Source: Notamacropus eugenii (Eukaryota; Chordata; Mammalia; Diprotodontia; Macropodidae). Taken from it: a DNA stretch of 64,000 nucleotides. Of the stretch, positions 1-11,457 are shown piece by piece. The DNA is taken from positions 4,181,501-4,245,500 of the forward strand of contig NC_092878.1 in assembly GCF_028372415.1 (NCBI RefSeq), given 5' to 3'. The first letter of the stretch is position 1. Every line of letters begins with the position of its first letter. A model generated the notes under the pieces. The model ran no database searches and was not told where the DNA came from. It was given only the letters and a program-made list of their open reading frames with translations. Both the position numbers and the translations under genes were made by a program.

Positions 1-1139
1 ATCTAATTATTAATAATTTGTAGCATTTTTCTATGTGGCTGTTGATAACTTGTCCATGTCCAAAAATGTCTGTCTCAGTCTACATCCTGAGTCCATTATC
101 TGTCCATCAGGAGGGGGATAACTTACTTCCAGAGTACTTATTTGTTTTTATTTTTCATTTTTAACACAGTTCGTATCACATAACATAATTCCAGCTTTTG
201 GTCAGGTGGTATTTCTTTTAAAGCATTTACAATATAGACCACAAATGGATTTTTTTTTAACAGTAACCAACTGAGACACAAATAATTACTACGTATGCTA
301 ACTTCATAAGCCCTTGACCTAATTGTCTCCACATTATTACTAAGAATTAAAGGACCCTAACTTAATTGTTGTTGGTCTAAAGTCCTAAGCCCAATAGCTT
401 AATTTTAGACTTGACCTCAGATGTTCCCCTACCAACAATCTATAGTTTAATAGATCTGGTATTAAGCTTACAAACCCTTTGACTATAGGAAATTGCCACT
501 AAGAGTAGGAACATTGCAGGGAAACAATATCTCCCCAACTTCATGTCAGTTCCAGGCAGGAGCAGATTGTCAGTTTGCATTCAGTCAGGCTTAGAGTCTG
601 CCAGGTGTCAGTGGGGAAATTGAGTCAGGAGAATCCTATCTCAGCCCAAGCTGAACAGCCACTCTCCCACCCTTCCCGTGAGATCACCTTTTCAATTCAT
701 GCCAGCATCTCACAGGCTTACTGGAATCATGGATTGGAGGCTCAGACTGCCTTTCTTGCTGTCCATACCTGGAGTTAGACTCTGAAGAACAGTCACTTAA
801 TAGTCCCATAGCACCTTAAAATAGCAAGTTCCAATGACCAGGTTTCAGATATGACTATAATTTCACATTGGCTAAGGAACATCTTTTGAGGCAAGTCTTA
901 AGTGGCTTACATGCCTTTCTATACATGTTCTAGTTCCTCCTTAAATAACAATCATAAAATCAAATTTACCATTAAAACCTTAATTTTTCCATCAATGCCA
1001 AATTTTACCCAAAGTTACCTGCCTCTAAGAGACTTAGACTAAAATTCATTTCCCCAAACTAAAGATGTCTCTGATTTAGTCTCAATAATTAATTTGGTCA
1101 ATTGTTTTAATACTAATTGCTTTTACATCACTTTGTAAC
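1..1139. other. unassigned non-coding sequence at left edge
   Basis: No reading frame here looks coding; the open frames are short and AT-biased. The stretch runs without a clear border into the L1-derived element at 1140-3825 and may be the 3' part of that element or an older repeat. No terminal repeats, poly-A tail or target duplication were found. No exon of SECISBP2L, the gene expected on this side from human gene order, is seen. Confidence 0.35.
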
Positions 1140-1935
1140 ATGTCCAATTTTTCTCCCCATCTCTCCTCTCCCCCACCCCTTAATACCTTGCATTCTGATT
1201 ACCCCTTCCCTCAGTGAGCCCTTCCTTCTATCACACCCCACCTTTCCCTTATCCCCATCTTCTCTCTTTTCTTGTAGGGCAAGATAAATTTCTATACCCC
1301 ATTACCTGTGTTTCTTATTTCCTGATTATATGCAATAATAATTCTCAATATTCATTTCTAATACTTTGAATTCCACCTTCTTTCCCTCCCTTTCTCCCTA
1401 CCCATCCCCATTGAGAAGGCAAGCAATTCAATACAGGTTATATATGTGTCATTTTACAAAAGACTTCCATAATAATCATGTTGTGTAATACTAACTATAT
1501 TGCCCTCTATTCTACTCTATTCCCCCTTATTTTTTTATTCTCTCATTTGACCTTGTCTCTTCCCAAAAGTGTTTACTTCTAGTTACTCCCTTCTCCCATT
1601 TGCCCTCCCTTCTATCATCCCTCTCACCCCACTTGTCACCTCCTCCCCTACTTTTCTGTAGTATAAGATAGATTTTCATACCAAATTTAGTGAGCATGTT
1701 ATTCCCTCCTTAAGCCATATGAGGGAAGAGTAGCTTCACTTTCCCCCTCTCCCTTTTTCCCCTTTCTCCTCCATTGAACAAGATTTTTCTTTATCTCTTC
1801 TATGAGTTATAACCTGCTCCATTCCATTTCTCCCTTTCTTCTCCTAGTATTTTCCTTCCTCACCCCTTAATTTTTATTTTATATCTTTTTTTGTGGATGT
1901 CATCTCTTCTGATTCAACACAGCCTGTACTCTCTG

Positions 1936-1939
<4 letters not shown>

Positions 1940-1979
<40 letters not shown>
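1940..1979. repeat. (GT)n microsatellite
   Basis: Almost perfect GT dinucleotide run of about 20 units inside the 3' part of the HAL1-like element. Confidence 0.95.
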
Positions 1980-1980
<1 letters not shown>

Positions 1981-2104
1981 AATCCCTCCACCTACTCAAA
2001 TACTGAGAAAAGTCTCAAGAATTATAAATATTTTCTTTCCACGTAGGAATATAAACAATTTAGCTTCAGAAAGTCTTTTATGATTCACTTTCCTGTTTAC
2101 CTTT

Positions 2105-3129
2105 TCAAGCTTCTCTTGATTCTTGTGTTTGAAAGTCAAATATTCTATACAGTTCTGGTCTTTTCAACATGAATGCTTGAAAGTCCTCTATATCATTGAA
2201 TGACCATTTATTCTCTTGAAGTATTATACTCAGTTTTGCTGGGTAGGTGATTCTTGGTTTTAATCTCGGTTCTTGTGACCTCTGGAATATCCTGTTCCAA
2301 GCCCTCTGATCCCTTAATGTTGAAGCTGCCAGATCCTGTGTTATCCTGATTGTATTTGCCCAATACTCAAATTGTTTCTTTCTAGCTGCTTGCAGTATTT
2401 TCTCCTTGACCTTAGAACTCTGAAATCTGGCCACAATATTCCTAGGAGTTTCTCTTTTCCAGTCTCTTTCAGGAGATGATCAGTGGATTCTTTCAATATT
2501 TATTTTGTCCTCTGATTCTAGAATATCAGGGCAGTTTTCCTCAATAATTTCATGGAAAATGATGTCTAAGCTCTTTTTTTGATCATGGCTTTCAGGTAGT
2601 CCTATAATTTTTAAATTGTCTCTCCTGTATCTATTTTCCAGGTCAGCTGTTTTTCCAATGAGATGTTTCACATTATCTTCTATTTTTTCAAACTTTTGGT
2701 TTTGTTTTCTAACTGCTTGGTTTATCTCATACTCATTCATTTCCCTGACCTCAGTTCTCTCTTTCAGAGAACTGTTTTGTTCATTGAGCTTTTGAACCTT
2801 CTCCTTCATTTGGTTAATTCTGCTTTTTAATGCCTCCTTCTCCTCTTTGGCTTTTTGGACCTCTTTTTACAATTGAGTTAGCCTCTTTTTAAAGGTGTTA
2901 TCTTCCTTAGCATTTTTTTGGTTCTCCTTTAGCAAACTGCTAACTCTTTTTTCAAACTCTTCTATTTCCTGAGGCCAGTTTAAGTTCCCTTTGGAGGCCC
3001 TGGAGGCAGGGGCCTTGACCTCCTGTGACAGTAAGCCTTGTTCTTTCTCATCTGAAAGGATGGGAGGAGACACCTGTTCACCAAGAAAGTAACCTTCTAT
3101 GGTCTTATTTTTTCCCGTTTTTTGGGCAT
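2105..3129 (-). pseudogene. L1 ORF1 (RNA-binding protein) pseudogene
   Basis: A start codon at 3127-3129 begins a basic N-terminus (MPKKREKI...) that meets a stop about ten codons later at 3098-3100. Three further open blocks follow: 2867-3073, with a Glu/Lys-rich helical stretch including EIEEFEKRVSSLLKENQKNA; 2480-2809, coiled coil followed by the L1 ORF1 RRM-entry motif DLENRYRRDNLKIIGLPE; and 2105-2434, the C-terminal domain with AARKK and the YPAKLSI motif. This order (coiled coil, RRM, C-terminal domain) is that of the L1 ORF1 nucleic-acid chaperone, which coats L1 RNA in the cytoplasm. Stops and frame shifts between blocks show that it is dead. Confidence 0.9.
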
Positions 3130-3999
3130 TTTCCCAGCCAATTACCTGACTTCTGAATCCTTTGTCAAGAGATTAGACTCAGCTGCTCGGTTCCCTGGGC
3201 TTTGGGTGGGGGCAGGGCCGTCACTCAGGGCTGGGGTTTAGATCAGCTGCTCCCTACTGCCAGAGGCTTTAAACTGCCTGAATAATGGATCCAGGTTGCT
3301 TCCCAGCCTCTGTAGCTGCCTACAGTCTGCTGCCTCAGCCTCTGCCCTCACCTGGGGTTATTGCTTCAGAAACCCCTGTTCCCTCTCGCCCAGCTGGGAA
3401 AGCCCTCCCCCACTGACCTTTGGAGCTTTCTTTGTTGCTTGTGGGTTGAGGTATCTGGGACCTTCTGCTAGGAACTCTGCTAGGAACTCTGCCCAGAGGT
3501 TTGTTCAGGTCCTGTTCCACCCAGCGTGGCCAGGGCTGTGCTCTGTTCTGCTCAGTGTCCCTTGAGATAGACCCTTCCTGTGAGCCTTCCAGGTTACCTT
3601 TGGCTGGAAAAAACCTGTTTCACTCTGTTGTTCTATAGCTTCTGCTGCTCTAGACTTTACAGGTATTTTGTGGGCTGGGGAATGGGAAGGGACTTTCTCT
3701 TTTCTGGGTCACTCTTATGGGAAGGGGCTGCTTGATCAATTTAATAGCTGTATCTATATCCCGCCATCCACTGGAAAACCAAGGCCTACCTGAGCATCTT
3801 GCCATCTGCTCTGCACGGGCTCACTTTTTCCCTTATCCTCAAATGGCATTCACTTTTTGCTTCTTACTCTGGAAACGGTAATTAAAGCAATAATGCCACT
3901 ACTCCTGGAAAGGGCAGGACAATTGACCACTTTATGGATCCACTCACTGTCCCTGTGACTGTCTTCAGGCCAAAACTCTCTTCCCTGCCCCTGCCCCAT

Positions 4000-4155
4000 G
4001 CCCCTTCCTCTATATGTGTGTTCTCTCTCCATTAGTATGTAAATCCCTTGAAAAAACAAACTCTTTTTCCTTTGTATTTGTGTCCTTACCATATAGCATG
4101 CCTGGCACCTAGAAGTTACCTAGTAGATTCTTTTTTATTATTTGTTTGTTCCTGG
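4000..4155 (+). mobile_element. L2 LINE 3' end
   Basis: This follows the L2 3' pattern: gene-end-like text with 'TTAGTATGTAAATCCCTTGA', then 'CCTGGCACCTAG' and a run of A/T. It is truncated upstream. Confidence 0.6.
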
Positions 4156-4660
4156 GTTTTTTCCAGTGCAGACTTTCAGAAGACCCATATACACTGTTTT
4201 TATTTGAAAAGAAGAAAGAAGATGTAGCACACATCAACTCTGACTCATCTTCTCTAGGGATATTTAAGACAGGTGGCGTTTCTTGACTAAGCATCTTATA
4301 AAAATCCAAACAATCCTTTTCTCATAAGAGCTACCTAATTAAAATGGAAAGTTAGTGCCTAGAGAGCATATTCTCTGCCTTGATTGTTTCCTGTCAACTC
4401 TCAGCTGAGTAGGATGTCCCTTGGGGTGCTTTCCTGAACCATGACTACTCACAAACCTCCACATGTGACCAAAATAAATGCATGACGGAAGGAGAGGAAG
4501 GCATGCACACACATGTGACCAAGTAGTCCTCTGCCAGACTTAAGCTAGTAAAAAGCTTATTTTATCTGAAAATATCTGGACAAGTGAACCACTGTGGGGA
4601 TATTACAAGTGGAACAAATGGTAGGCCACGCTCCCTGAAACAAAAAATTAGTTTTTTCTT
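4156..4660. other. unassigned spacer
   Basis: No coding frame, RNA gene or recognisable repeat was seen. Short open frames on both strands have no family features. Confidence 0.4.
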
Positions 4661-6085
4661 CTTAACATTAAAAAAAATTTTATTTAAAGTTGTAAGGTCC
4701 AAATTCTATCCCTCCCTCTTTCCCCAACCCCTCCCTGTGATAGCAAGCAATCAGATACAGCTTATACATGTGCAATCATGTAAAGTATTTCCATATTAGT
4801 CATTTTGTACAGGAAGACTCAAATAAAAGGAAAAAAAAATGAAAGAAAGTGAAAAATAGTATGTTTCAGTCTGTATTAAAACAAAATCAGTTCTTTCTCT
4901 GGAGGGAGATAGTATGCTTCATCATTACTTCTTCGGGATTGTCTTGGTTCATTGTGAGCTAAATCATTCACAATTCTTCATCAAGCAATACTGCTGTTAC
5001 TGTATACAATGTTTTCCTGGTTCTGGTCATTTCACTATGCACCAGTTCATGTGAGTTCAGGTTTCTCTGAAATCCTGCTTGTCATGTCTTACAGCCCAAT
5101 AATATTCCATTACAATCATATACCACAAAGCTTGTTTAGCCAACCCCCAATTGATAGATATCCTTGTGATGTTTAATTCTTAGCCACCACAAAAAGAGCT
5201 GCTATAAATATTTTTGTACATAGAGCTCATTTTCCCTTTTTGTGAATGTCTTTGGGATATAGACATAGCAGTGGTATTTATCGATGGATCTAAGGGTATG
5301 CACAGTTTTATAACCCTTTGGGCATTGTTCCAAATTGTTCTCTAGAATGGTTAGATCAGTTCACAAGTCCACCAACAGTGCATTGGTGTCCCAGTTTTCC
5401 CACCAACATTTTTCTTCTTGTCGTATTAGCTACTCTGATAGGTGTGCAGTGGTGTCTTGGAGTTGTTTTAGTTTATATTTCTCATCATTCGTGATTTATA
5501 GCATTTTTCATAAGATTACAGATAGCTTTGATTTCTTTGTCTGAAAACTGCCTGTTCATGTCCTTTGACCACTTATCAACTGGGGAATGACTAATATTTT
5601 TATAAATTGTACTCAGTTCTCTATATAGTTGAGAAACGAGTCCTTTATCAGAGCTACTTGTTGCAAAAAATTCCTCCCAGTTTTCTGCTTTCCTTATAAT
5701 TTTGGTTGCATTGGTTTTGTTTGTGCAAAAACTTTTTAATTTTATATAATCAAAATGATCTGTTTTACATTTTGTAATGCTCTCATTATCTTCTTTGGTC
5801 CTAAATCCTTCCCTTATCCATATATATATGGCAGATAAACTATTCTATGCTTTCTTAATTTGCTTATGGTATCACCCTTTCTTTGTAAATCATGTACCCA
5901 TTTTGACCTTAAATTGTGTGAGGTATTGGGTCTATACCTAATTTCTACCATTCTGTTTTCCAGTTTTCTCAGCAATTTTTGACAAATAATGAATTTTTGT
6001 TCCAAAAGCTTGGGTCATTCATTGGGTTAACACTTAAAGATTACTATGATCATTTACTGAATTAATTTTTTCAAGAGGGAGTTGT
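4661..6085 (-). mobile_element. L1 3' part (end of ORF2 and 3' UTR), 5'-truncated
   Basis: The low-coordinate end starts with an A/T run (the L1 tail read in reverse), followed by the pyrimidine-rich 3' UTR. From about 5000 comes antisense text typical of mammalian L1 ORF2 3' ends, for example 'TCAACTGGGGAATGAC' near 5577 and 'GTCCTTTATCAGAG' near 5640. The same 3' UTR recurs at 6888-7030 and 52385-52720. No open ORF2 frame survives. Confidence 0.75.
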
Positions 6086-6124
6086 AAAAGTATGGTCATG
6101 CTAGTTAGAATGGACCCTTCTACT

Positions 6125-6420
6125 TAGATAATAATTATTTGCGTTTATACAGCTGAGGTTTACAAAGTACTTCACATACCTTATTTCATTTGACCCTTAC
6201 CACAATACTGTGAGAAAGCTATGATTATTATACCTATTTCACCGATGAAAAAACTGAAGGTCAGGAAAGTCAAGTGACTAGCCCCCAGTCACAAAGCTAG
6301 TAGAGGCACTGTAAAGTTTTGAACCCAGGGTTCCAGACTGGAGTTTGTTCAGAGCCCTGGGGTTTGAATCCAGGTCTTGAAGACCAACCCTGAACTCCAT
6401 ACTGGACTAACCATGACAGC
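6125..6420 (-). mobile_element. MIR-type SINE
   Basis: Antisense MIR text: 'TTTACAAAGTACTTCACA', the 'GATGAAAAAACTGAAGG' segment, and 'AGTCACAAAGCTAGTAG'. A second degenerate stretch with 'TTTGAATCCAGGTCTT' follows, perhaps part of the same copy. Confidence 0.7.
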
Positions 6421-6887
6421 TTGCTAATGGGCACTCATTTGTACCTTATGCTGCAACCACACTGTTAGGGTCTCCTAACCTGGATCCCCATGATATTAGG
6501 AACTTCAGAAGGGCCTGAGGCTCTGGCAAGGCTGAGCAATTAGTGCCCCAGTTTTCCCACATCCTCTGCAACATCCAACATTATTGCCTTTTTAGTTCCC
6601 TCCCTCCTTTTCCTAGTCCGGCTTCAAATCTGTGATCTCTTTAGTGCCATGGGAATAAATCTCAAATAATCTAATTTCAAGTCAGGAGAATTATTTGGGA
6701 AGGAATCCTTCAAATTATAACACAAGGAACTACCAACTCTATCAACTCATGGGCTATGGATCTGAGAGGGATTTTGGGCTAAGGAGAGGGTTTGTGCGAT
6801 GAGGAGCTCAAGTAGCCAATTCAGAATGGTAAATTCATTTGTCCCGAGGACTAAGAGGAGGGATTGTTAGGCTCTTCTCAGCATTCA
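6421..6887. other. mostly unassigned spacer with a short L1-like patch
   Basis: 'CAGTTTTCCCACATCCTCTG' near 6550 matches antisense L1 text; the rest shows no family. There is no gene. Confidence 0.35.
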
Positions 6888-7030
6888 TTTGTAGTTTTCA
6901 ATATTCACTTCCATAAGATTTTGAGTTCCAAATTTTCTCCCCATCTCTCCCCCTACCCCAAGATTGCATGCAATTGAATATAAGCTCTGCATATTCATTT
7001 ATATTAAATCAGCCTTTCCTTTTCCCAAAT
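6888..7030 (-). mobile_element. L1 3' UTR fragment
   Basis: A short copy of the 3' UTR segment also present at 4667-4800 and 52400-52560: 'TTGAGTTCCAAATTTTCTCC' followed by a pyrimidine-rich run and 'GCATGCAATTGAATATAAGC'. Confidence 0.65.
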
Positions 7031-7464
7031 AAGCCCACTTCTTTGTTCTCTTCTTAGCTGTCTGGCCCACTTAACTTAGTGGCTTAAAGCAAAGCCTTAA
7101 TGAGGTTGCTAGTTCATTTGTCAGACAAGCCAACGTTGCCCAAGAAACACTGTTCTTTAGTCCCAGACCACATTAAAAAAGTTATCCTAAAAACATTTGC
7201 CACAGGCCATATAAGAAACAGGGCCAACTTGTAGGTGGATTGACACAAAATCCAGGATTCAGGAAATCATTTAGAGTGCATCCTTTCTTGTTAATGGGGA
7301 ATTAATATTCCTTGGTGAATGAAGGAAAACCATTTTCTAACCTTTGCATCGTTTTTACTCATCTCCTTTAGGCATTCCCCAGAGGGTCAGTTCATATAGG
7401 GTGCAAAGATTGAACCAAGCAAATCAAATATGAATTGGGTATTGATAGAAGGAAGGGTCTGGCA
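7031..7464. other. unassigned spacer
   Basis: No coding frame or recognisable repeat. Confidence 0.35.
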
Positions 7465-8110
7465 GAATTTTCACAGAATCAGATAACTGGAAGAGACCTC
7501 AGAGAATATCTCCTACCTGAAACTGTCCTGGAACCCCATTAAAGCACCCATGACAGGGGAGTGTCCAGTCTTCTTTTGAAGACTTCTAAGAAGGAGAACT
7601 CAACTGCCTTATGCCCCTTTTGGACAGCTCTCAATGGTAAGGAGTTCTAACATTGAGCTGACATCTGTCTCTTGGCAGTTGCCACCCACTGTTCCTAGTT
7701 TTGCCCTATAGGTCCAAGCAGGACAATTCTAATCCCTTTTCCATATAATGCTTTTTTTTTTTTTTATAATACGTGAAAGCAGCTCTTATATTCCCTCCCT
7801 ATATTTTTTTCCTCAGGCTTATGCTCTTTGAGGTCCGACACCATGATAATTGCCCTCCCCTGGACGATCTCCAGCTTGTTAGTAATGCTTGAGTGTATGC
7901 GGTTCTCATGTAGAACCCAGAATGGACCATAGTTCTCCAGGTGTGGTCTGACCATGGCAGAGCACAGTGGGACCATAAGTTCACTTGTGCTAGACACTCT
8001 CTCTCAAGGAGGCCAAAGAAAATGTTGGCCTTTTTGCCTGCCAGAGCTATGCTGTTGACTCCAGTTAAGCCTGCAGTCTATTAAAATCCCCAGATCTTTT
8101 TCAAAGGGCC
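7465..8110 (-). mobile_element. L3/CR1 LINE 3' region
   Basis: The low-coordinate end begins with 'TCACAGAATCAGATAACTGG', the reversed CR1-clade 3' end (attctrtgattct). Further in come the reversed CR1 segments 'CCAGGTGTGGTCTGACCA' near 7937 and 'AGCTATGCTGTTGACTCC' near 8045. A T run near 7750 is internal. A second antisense copy of the family lies at 55285-55800. No intact frame remains. Confidence 0.8.
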
Positions 8111-8436
8111 TACCATTTTACTATTCTTTCTTAATAATATGCTTTTGGAGTTGATTTTTTTAAACTTAAGTATAAGATTTTACATTAATTCCTTTAGTAC
8201 CTGCAGACACCCATAACTTGCACAGTTGGGTCCCTTGTACAAGGTAACCCCAGTGGATCTGAAGCCACGTAAAATCATAGTTCATGATAATGATGATGCT
8301 ACTGATGATCACAGTTGATTAAGCAATAACCTTCATCCACCTGCCCTTCAGTATGGGTCTCTCTTTTCATTGGTGGGAATGAAAACCCTGCCCTGTGTGA
8401 GGGGTAGAGCAAAGCTGTCTAGTGCACAGGAGATCT
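8111..8436. other. unassigned spacer downstream of the antisense exon candidate
   Basis: If 8437-8525 were a terminal exon, this would hold its 3' UTR. I looked for a - strand AATAAA (TTTATT on +) and saw none here. Confidence 0.35.
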
Positions 8437-8525
8437 TTAGGTCTCAGAGAATCCTCTTTGGATCTCTTCAAGGTTCACGTCTTCTTCAAGCCCAAGTCGC
8501 TTCAGGTACTTCTGGATTCTTGCTT
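8437..8525 (-). other. candidate antisense terminal exon, 28 codons plus stop, product unknown
   Basis: On the - strand, a strong pyrimidine tract (TTCTTCCTTCTTCCCTCTAG) ends in AG just before 8525. Two bases completing a split codon follow, then 28 codons beginning ARIQKYLKRLGLEEDV and ending RGFSET, then TAA at 8437-8439. The peptide is charged and amphipathic, as a short helix would be, and not repeat-like. The frame is also open upstream of the acceptor (240 nt in all), so part of the signal could be chance. I do not recognise the protein, and no partner exon was found. No polyadenylation signal is evident downstream. It may be a pseudogene fragment, a real exon of an unlisted gene, or coincidence. 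Confidence 0.35.
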
Positions 8526-8529
8526 CTAG

Positions 8530-9195
8530 AGGGAAGAAGGAAGAAGCCAACCCCATTTCAGGATGCTGAAGGAAAAGACTCTTGGAAGACAATAGGATCT
8601 GGTAGTCTCCAACTTGTCCCTGTGAGCATCTTGCTACACTAGAGACTTCAAAGAGTTTCCCCCTCAGTGACAGCAAGGACAGTCTCTTTTAGTTGATCTG
8701 AGATCCTGTTCCCAATGGGAGAACTTCTTCACTCTGTATGGTCTGGTATATATCTCCTATGTACACTTTCTCTAATTTCAGTTTTTGCTATGATTCGGAC
8801 AAATGGTTTCTTTGTTACTCACTACGTATATCAATTTTAGAACTGGTATTTGGTGGGACAAGGGTCAAGCCATGGGTATGGAGCTTAAGGTCTACCCTTC
8901 TCCCCAGCAGTAATGAGACAGAGTGATCAGAAGTTAGCTTGAACCCAATCATATTCCCTAGACTAAAATTATTCAAGGGAGCAAATAAAATTCTAGCCCC
9001 TTCTGTTGGGTAGAGCAAAGTGGTCTCTGGTTCCAATTTCCTGCTTCCTCTCCTAACAGGAATGAAAATCTCCCTTGGGGAAGGGTGAAAGGAAAAGAGG
9101 CTAGAAGAGCCTATTATCTGCCTCCCTTTGAGCCACGCAAGGACAGCCCCTCCCCACCCATAGGGCCCCTTCGATTTCATAGCTAACATTTATAT
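8530..9195. other. unassigned spacer
   Basis: This is not visibly repeat-derived. An open antisense frame at 8815-9189 (124 codons) has no family features and no clear splice sites, so I do not call it. Confidence 0.35.
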
Positions 9196-9197
9196 AT

Positions 9198-9372
9198 TAT
9201 TTTAAGGTTTGTCAGCTGCTTTACAGAAATGATCTCATTTGAGTTTCACAGCAGCCCAAGGAGACCTCAACTATTAATATTCTCATTTTATAGATAAGAA
9301 AAATTAGGTTGAGAAAGGTTAAACAATTTGCCTAGGATCACACAACTAATAGGTATCTAAGCACAAGCCCTT
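9198..9372 (-). mobile_element. MIR-type SINE
   Basis: Antisense MIR: 'CAGAAATGATCTCATTTGAG', 'TTTTATAGATAAGAAAAA', and 'TTGCCTAGGATCACACAAC'. Confidence 0.75.
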
Positions 9373-10225
9373 GAAGATGTGTTTAGATATACTAGGCAAT
9401 CAGAGGACACAATTAATTCAAAATATAGGTATTTAATGAAATCTCATAGTAAGAAAACTGCTAATAAAACTTCTAACTCTGGGGCACAGTCTCCCCCAAA
9501 TGGGAAGAATGGACATATATAGGGCACACGACACGTACATGAAGGGGCAACTCGTGACTAGTACAATAGTGGGTCCACTAATGACTTTTGGCGAGCTGTT
9601 CTGCACATAGTAGGCACTTAGTAAATTCTTATTGTTGACTGACTTCTGTTGAGGCTGAAGACATTGGTTCTTGTGTGGGACGTATGAAGTTTTTTGCTTG
9701 CCTTGTGGTAAATGCCCAACGTTGTTCTGCCGATGCTGTGATGATTCCTGATGAATACCAGGGACAGCTTTACTGGACATGAGATTGTGGTGCTTCTCTG
9801 TTTCCAGCCTTGCCTGGAGTTTTTAAGCTGAGTTTCTACCTCTTGCTTTTAGGAGAAGTCAGTACTTTTGATTGCTCTTTTAGCTTTAAACTCAGAGGCT
9901 TTTTGCTATACTTCTGTAAGGAAGGCAGAACCTCACACATTCAGTCACAGGACTAGAGAAAAACCTTTCCTGGCTTTTATTTATTAATTTTTCCCTAGGG
10001 AGAAATCCATCCTTTTTTCTGAGCCTTTGTTGGAATGAACTTTCTTCTTCAAAGGATAATTTCTCACCCCAGGTTCTAAATTCTTTTGGAGCACAGGACA
10101 CAGCTTCTTCATATGACTAATTCTTTCAGTTTCAACTGTACCTCCTACTCACCAAATGACTCTTTATCAGAGACTTTACTCTGACTTAGGGTTAGAAAGT
10201 CCATGCAGTTCTTTGCTCAGTTTCT
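9373..10225. other. unassigned spacer
   Basis: A patch near 9607 ('TAGTAGGCACTTAGTAAATTC') looks like an L2/MIR tail. The rest has no assignable repeat or gene. Antisense open frames at 9433-9780 and 9892-10101 lack supporting splice or family signals. Confidence 0.35.
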
Positions 10226-10227
10226 AT

Positions 10228-10300
10228 GTAGCTGAATTTAGTCAATCAAAAAATATTACTAAGCACCTAGTATGTTCCAGGCAATGTGCTAAGCATTTAT
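10228..10300 (-). mobile_element. L2 3' end fragment
   Basis: Reversed L2 terminus: 'ACTAAGCACCTAGTATGTTC' and 'CAGGCAATGTGCTAAGCA'. Confidence 0.7.
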
Positions 10301-10329
10301 TTCAGATGGACTTTGCCGCTGGCAACATG

Positions 10330-10515
10330 ATTCAATGACATTTAGAGTCAGAGGACTTGGTGTTGAGCTCTGGATCTATACTTACTAACTGTGTGACTGA
10401 ACAAGTCCTATGATCCCATGTAGGATCCTTCACCTCACTGCATTTAAATTCCCTCATCTGTAAAATGAGAGTTGGAATAGATGACCTCAAAGCTCCCTTC
10501 TAGTTCTAAATCAAA
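10330..10515 (+). mobile_element. MIR/THER-type SINE
   Basis: Sense order: 'CTTACTAACTGTGTGACTGA', 'CTCATCTGTAAAATGAGAG', then 'GGAATAGATGACCTC' and 'TAGTTCTAAATC'. This is the marsupial THER2-like ending. Confidence 0.7.
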
Positions 10516-10524
10516 TCTAGGATC

Positions 10525-10755
10525 TTTTTGGATCCTGCCTAGGAAAAACATCCTAATAATTACAGCTATCCAAAAAATGGAATGGATTACTTCTGGAAAT
10601 AGTGGGTTCCCCCTTACTGGAAGGTCTCCAAGCCAGGGCTGGATGAACACTTATTAGAGACATCATAGAGGAGATTCTTGTTCAGCTATGTTTTGGAAAA
10701 GATGACCACTGAAGTTCCTTTCAATTTTAAGATTCTACGATTCTGTGTCTTCAGT
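10525..10755 (+). mobile_element. L3/CR1 LINE 3' end
   Basis: Sense CR1 3' text: 'ACTTCTGGAAATAGTGGGTT', 'GGAAGGTCTCCAAGCCAG', 'AAAGATGACCACTGAAG', ending in 'GATTCTACGATTCTGTG', the tandem ATTCTRTG-type terminus that defines CR1-clade elements. Confidence 0.8.
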
Positions 10756-10847
10756 GGTGTCCAAGAGTGACAAATTTCATTCTATGAGATATACAGGGTG
10801 AGGGACATATTAGGCAAGTCCAAGAAGCACAATTACTAATTACATTG

Positions 10848-11457
10848 TGCCAAGCCTAGAGGCCTGTATTGGGCTCCCCGAGTCTTTCTTACCTCACCTC
10901 CCGAGGTCTTCGGCTGGCCACGCCGGATGCACGTATGAGAGAAAGGACGTTCCAGAGTCGAACAGGGGTTGAGCTTTATTTCAGGGTCCGGGTTACAAAT
11001 GCAGGGGGGTCTTCCTTAGGAGGAAGAGGGGGAGATCTCCTAAGGAGGCTAAGCTTAAGGGATTGGAAGTAGAAGTACAAGCGGGGAGAGAGGGGGAGGG
11101 GAGAGAGAAAAGAAAAGAAGCGGAGCCCTACTTTTCTCTTTGGCTCCACACGTGCTAAGAGAGCTTTTAGGCTTCCTCAATCCTACTTAATCTTCAGCCA
11201 CACAGTTTGCATCTCAATACCGTGCTGTTAGGTAACTAGGTGTGCTCCAATCCGGGACGACCTCAAGGGCAGGGAGACTCCACCCATCAGGTATCTCCAG
11301 GGGAGAGGCGGAAATACCCAAGCTAGCCGAGCTAGCTCGGTCTGACCTTCTCGAACCCCCGCTGTTCATGGAGGGCCTCGTAAGACTCTAAGATTTAGAA
11401 GTCCCACTTTTACCTTCCCGAGACTGTCCACATGGAATTGAGCTTCCAGTCCCAACA
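10848..11457 (-). mobile_element. solo LTR of an endogenous retrovirus (6-bp target duplication)
   Basis: A 610-bp GC-richer block, TG at one end and CA at the other, is flanked by ACATTG on both sides (10842-10847 and 11458-11463). Read on the - strand it begins TGTTGGGACTGG and contains AATAAA at 10975-10980, about 130 bp before its end; this fits a U3-R-U5 order in which the polyadenylation signal lies at the R region. No gag, pol or env sequence adjoins it, so it is a solo LTR left by recombination between two LTRs. A 6-bp duplication is usual for class II (ERVK, betaretrovirus-like) elements. It is non-coding and replication-incompetent. Confidence 0.88.

Larger units (their letters stand above)
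1140..3825 (-). mobile_element. L1-derived element with ORF1 but no visible ORF2 (HAL1-like)
   Basis: Read on the - strand, this holds a GC-richer 5' leader (about 3130-3825), a broken ORF1 (2105-3129), and then a purine-rich 3' region (pyrimidine-rich on +) with a (GT)n tract. The segment at about 1380-1500 resembles the L1 3' UTR segments at 4667-4800 and 52400-52560. Only about 700 bp separate the end of ORF1 from that 3' UTR-like stretch, so the roughly 3.8-kb ORF2 is absent. This arrangement is that of HAL1 (half-L1) elements, which carry ORF1 only. An internally deleted ordinary L1 is the alternative. The 3' border is not resolved. Confidence 0.7.

Noticed and set aside
9892..10101. Antisense frame with SFEEESSFQQRLRKKDG text, considered as an exon partner of 8437-8525
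   Set aside because: No convincing acceptor or donor pair in matching phase; could be chance.
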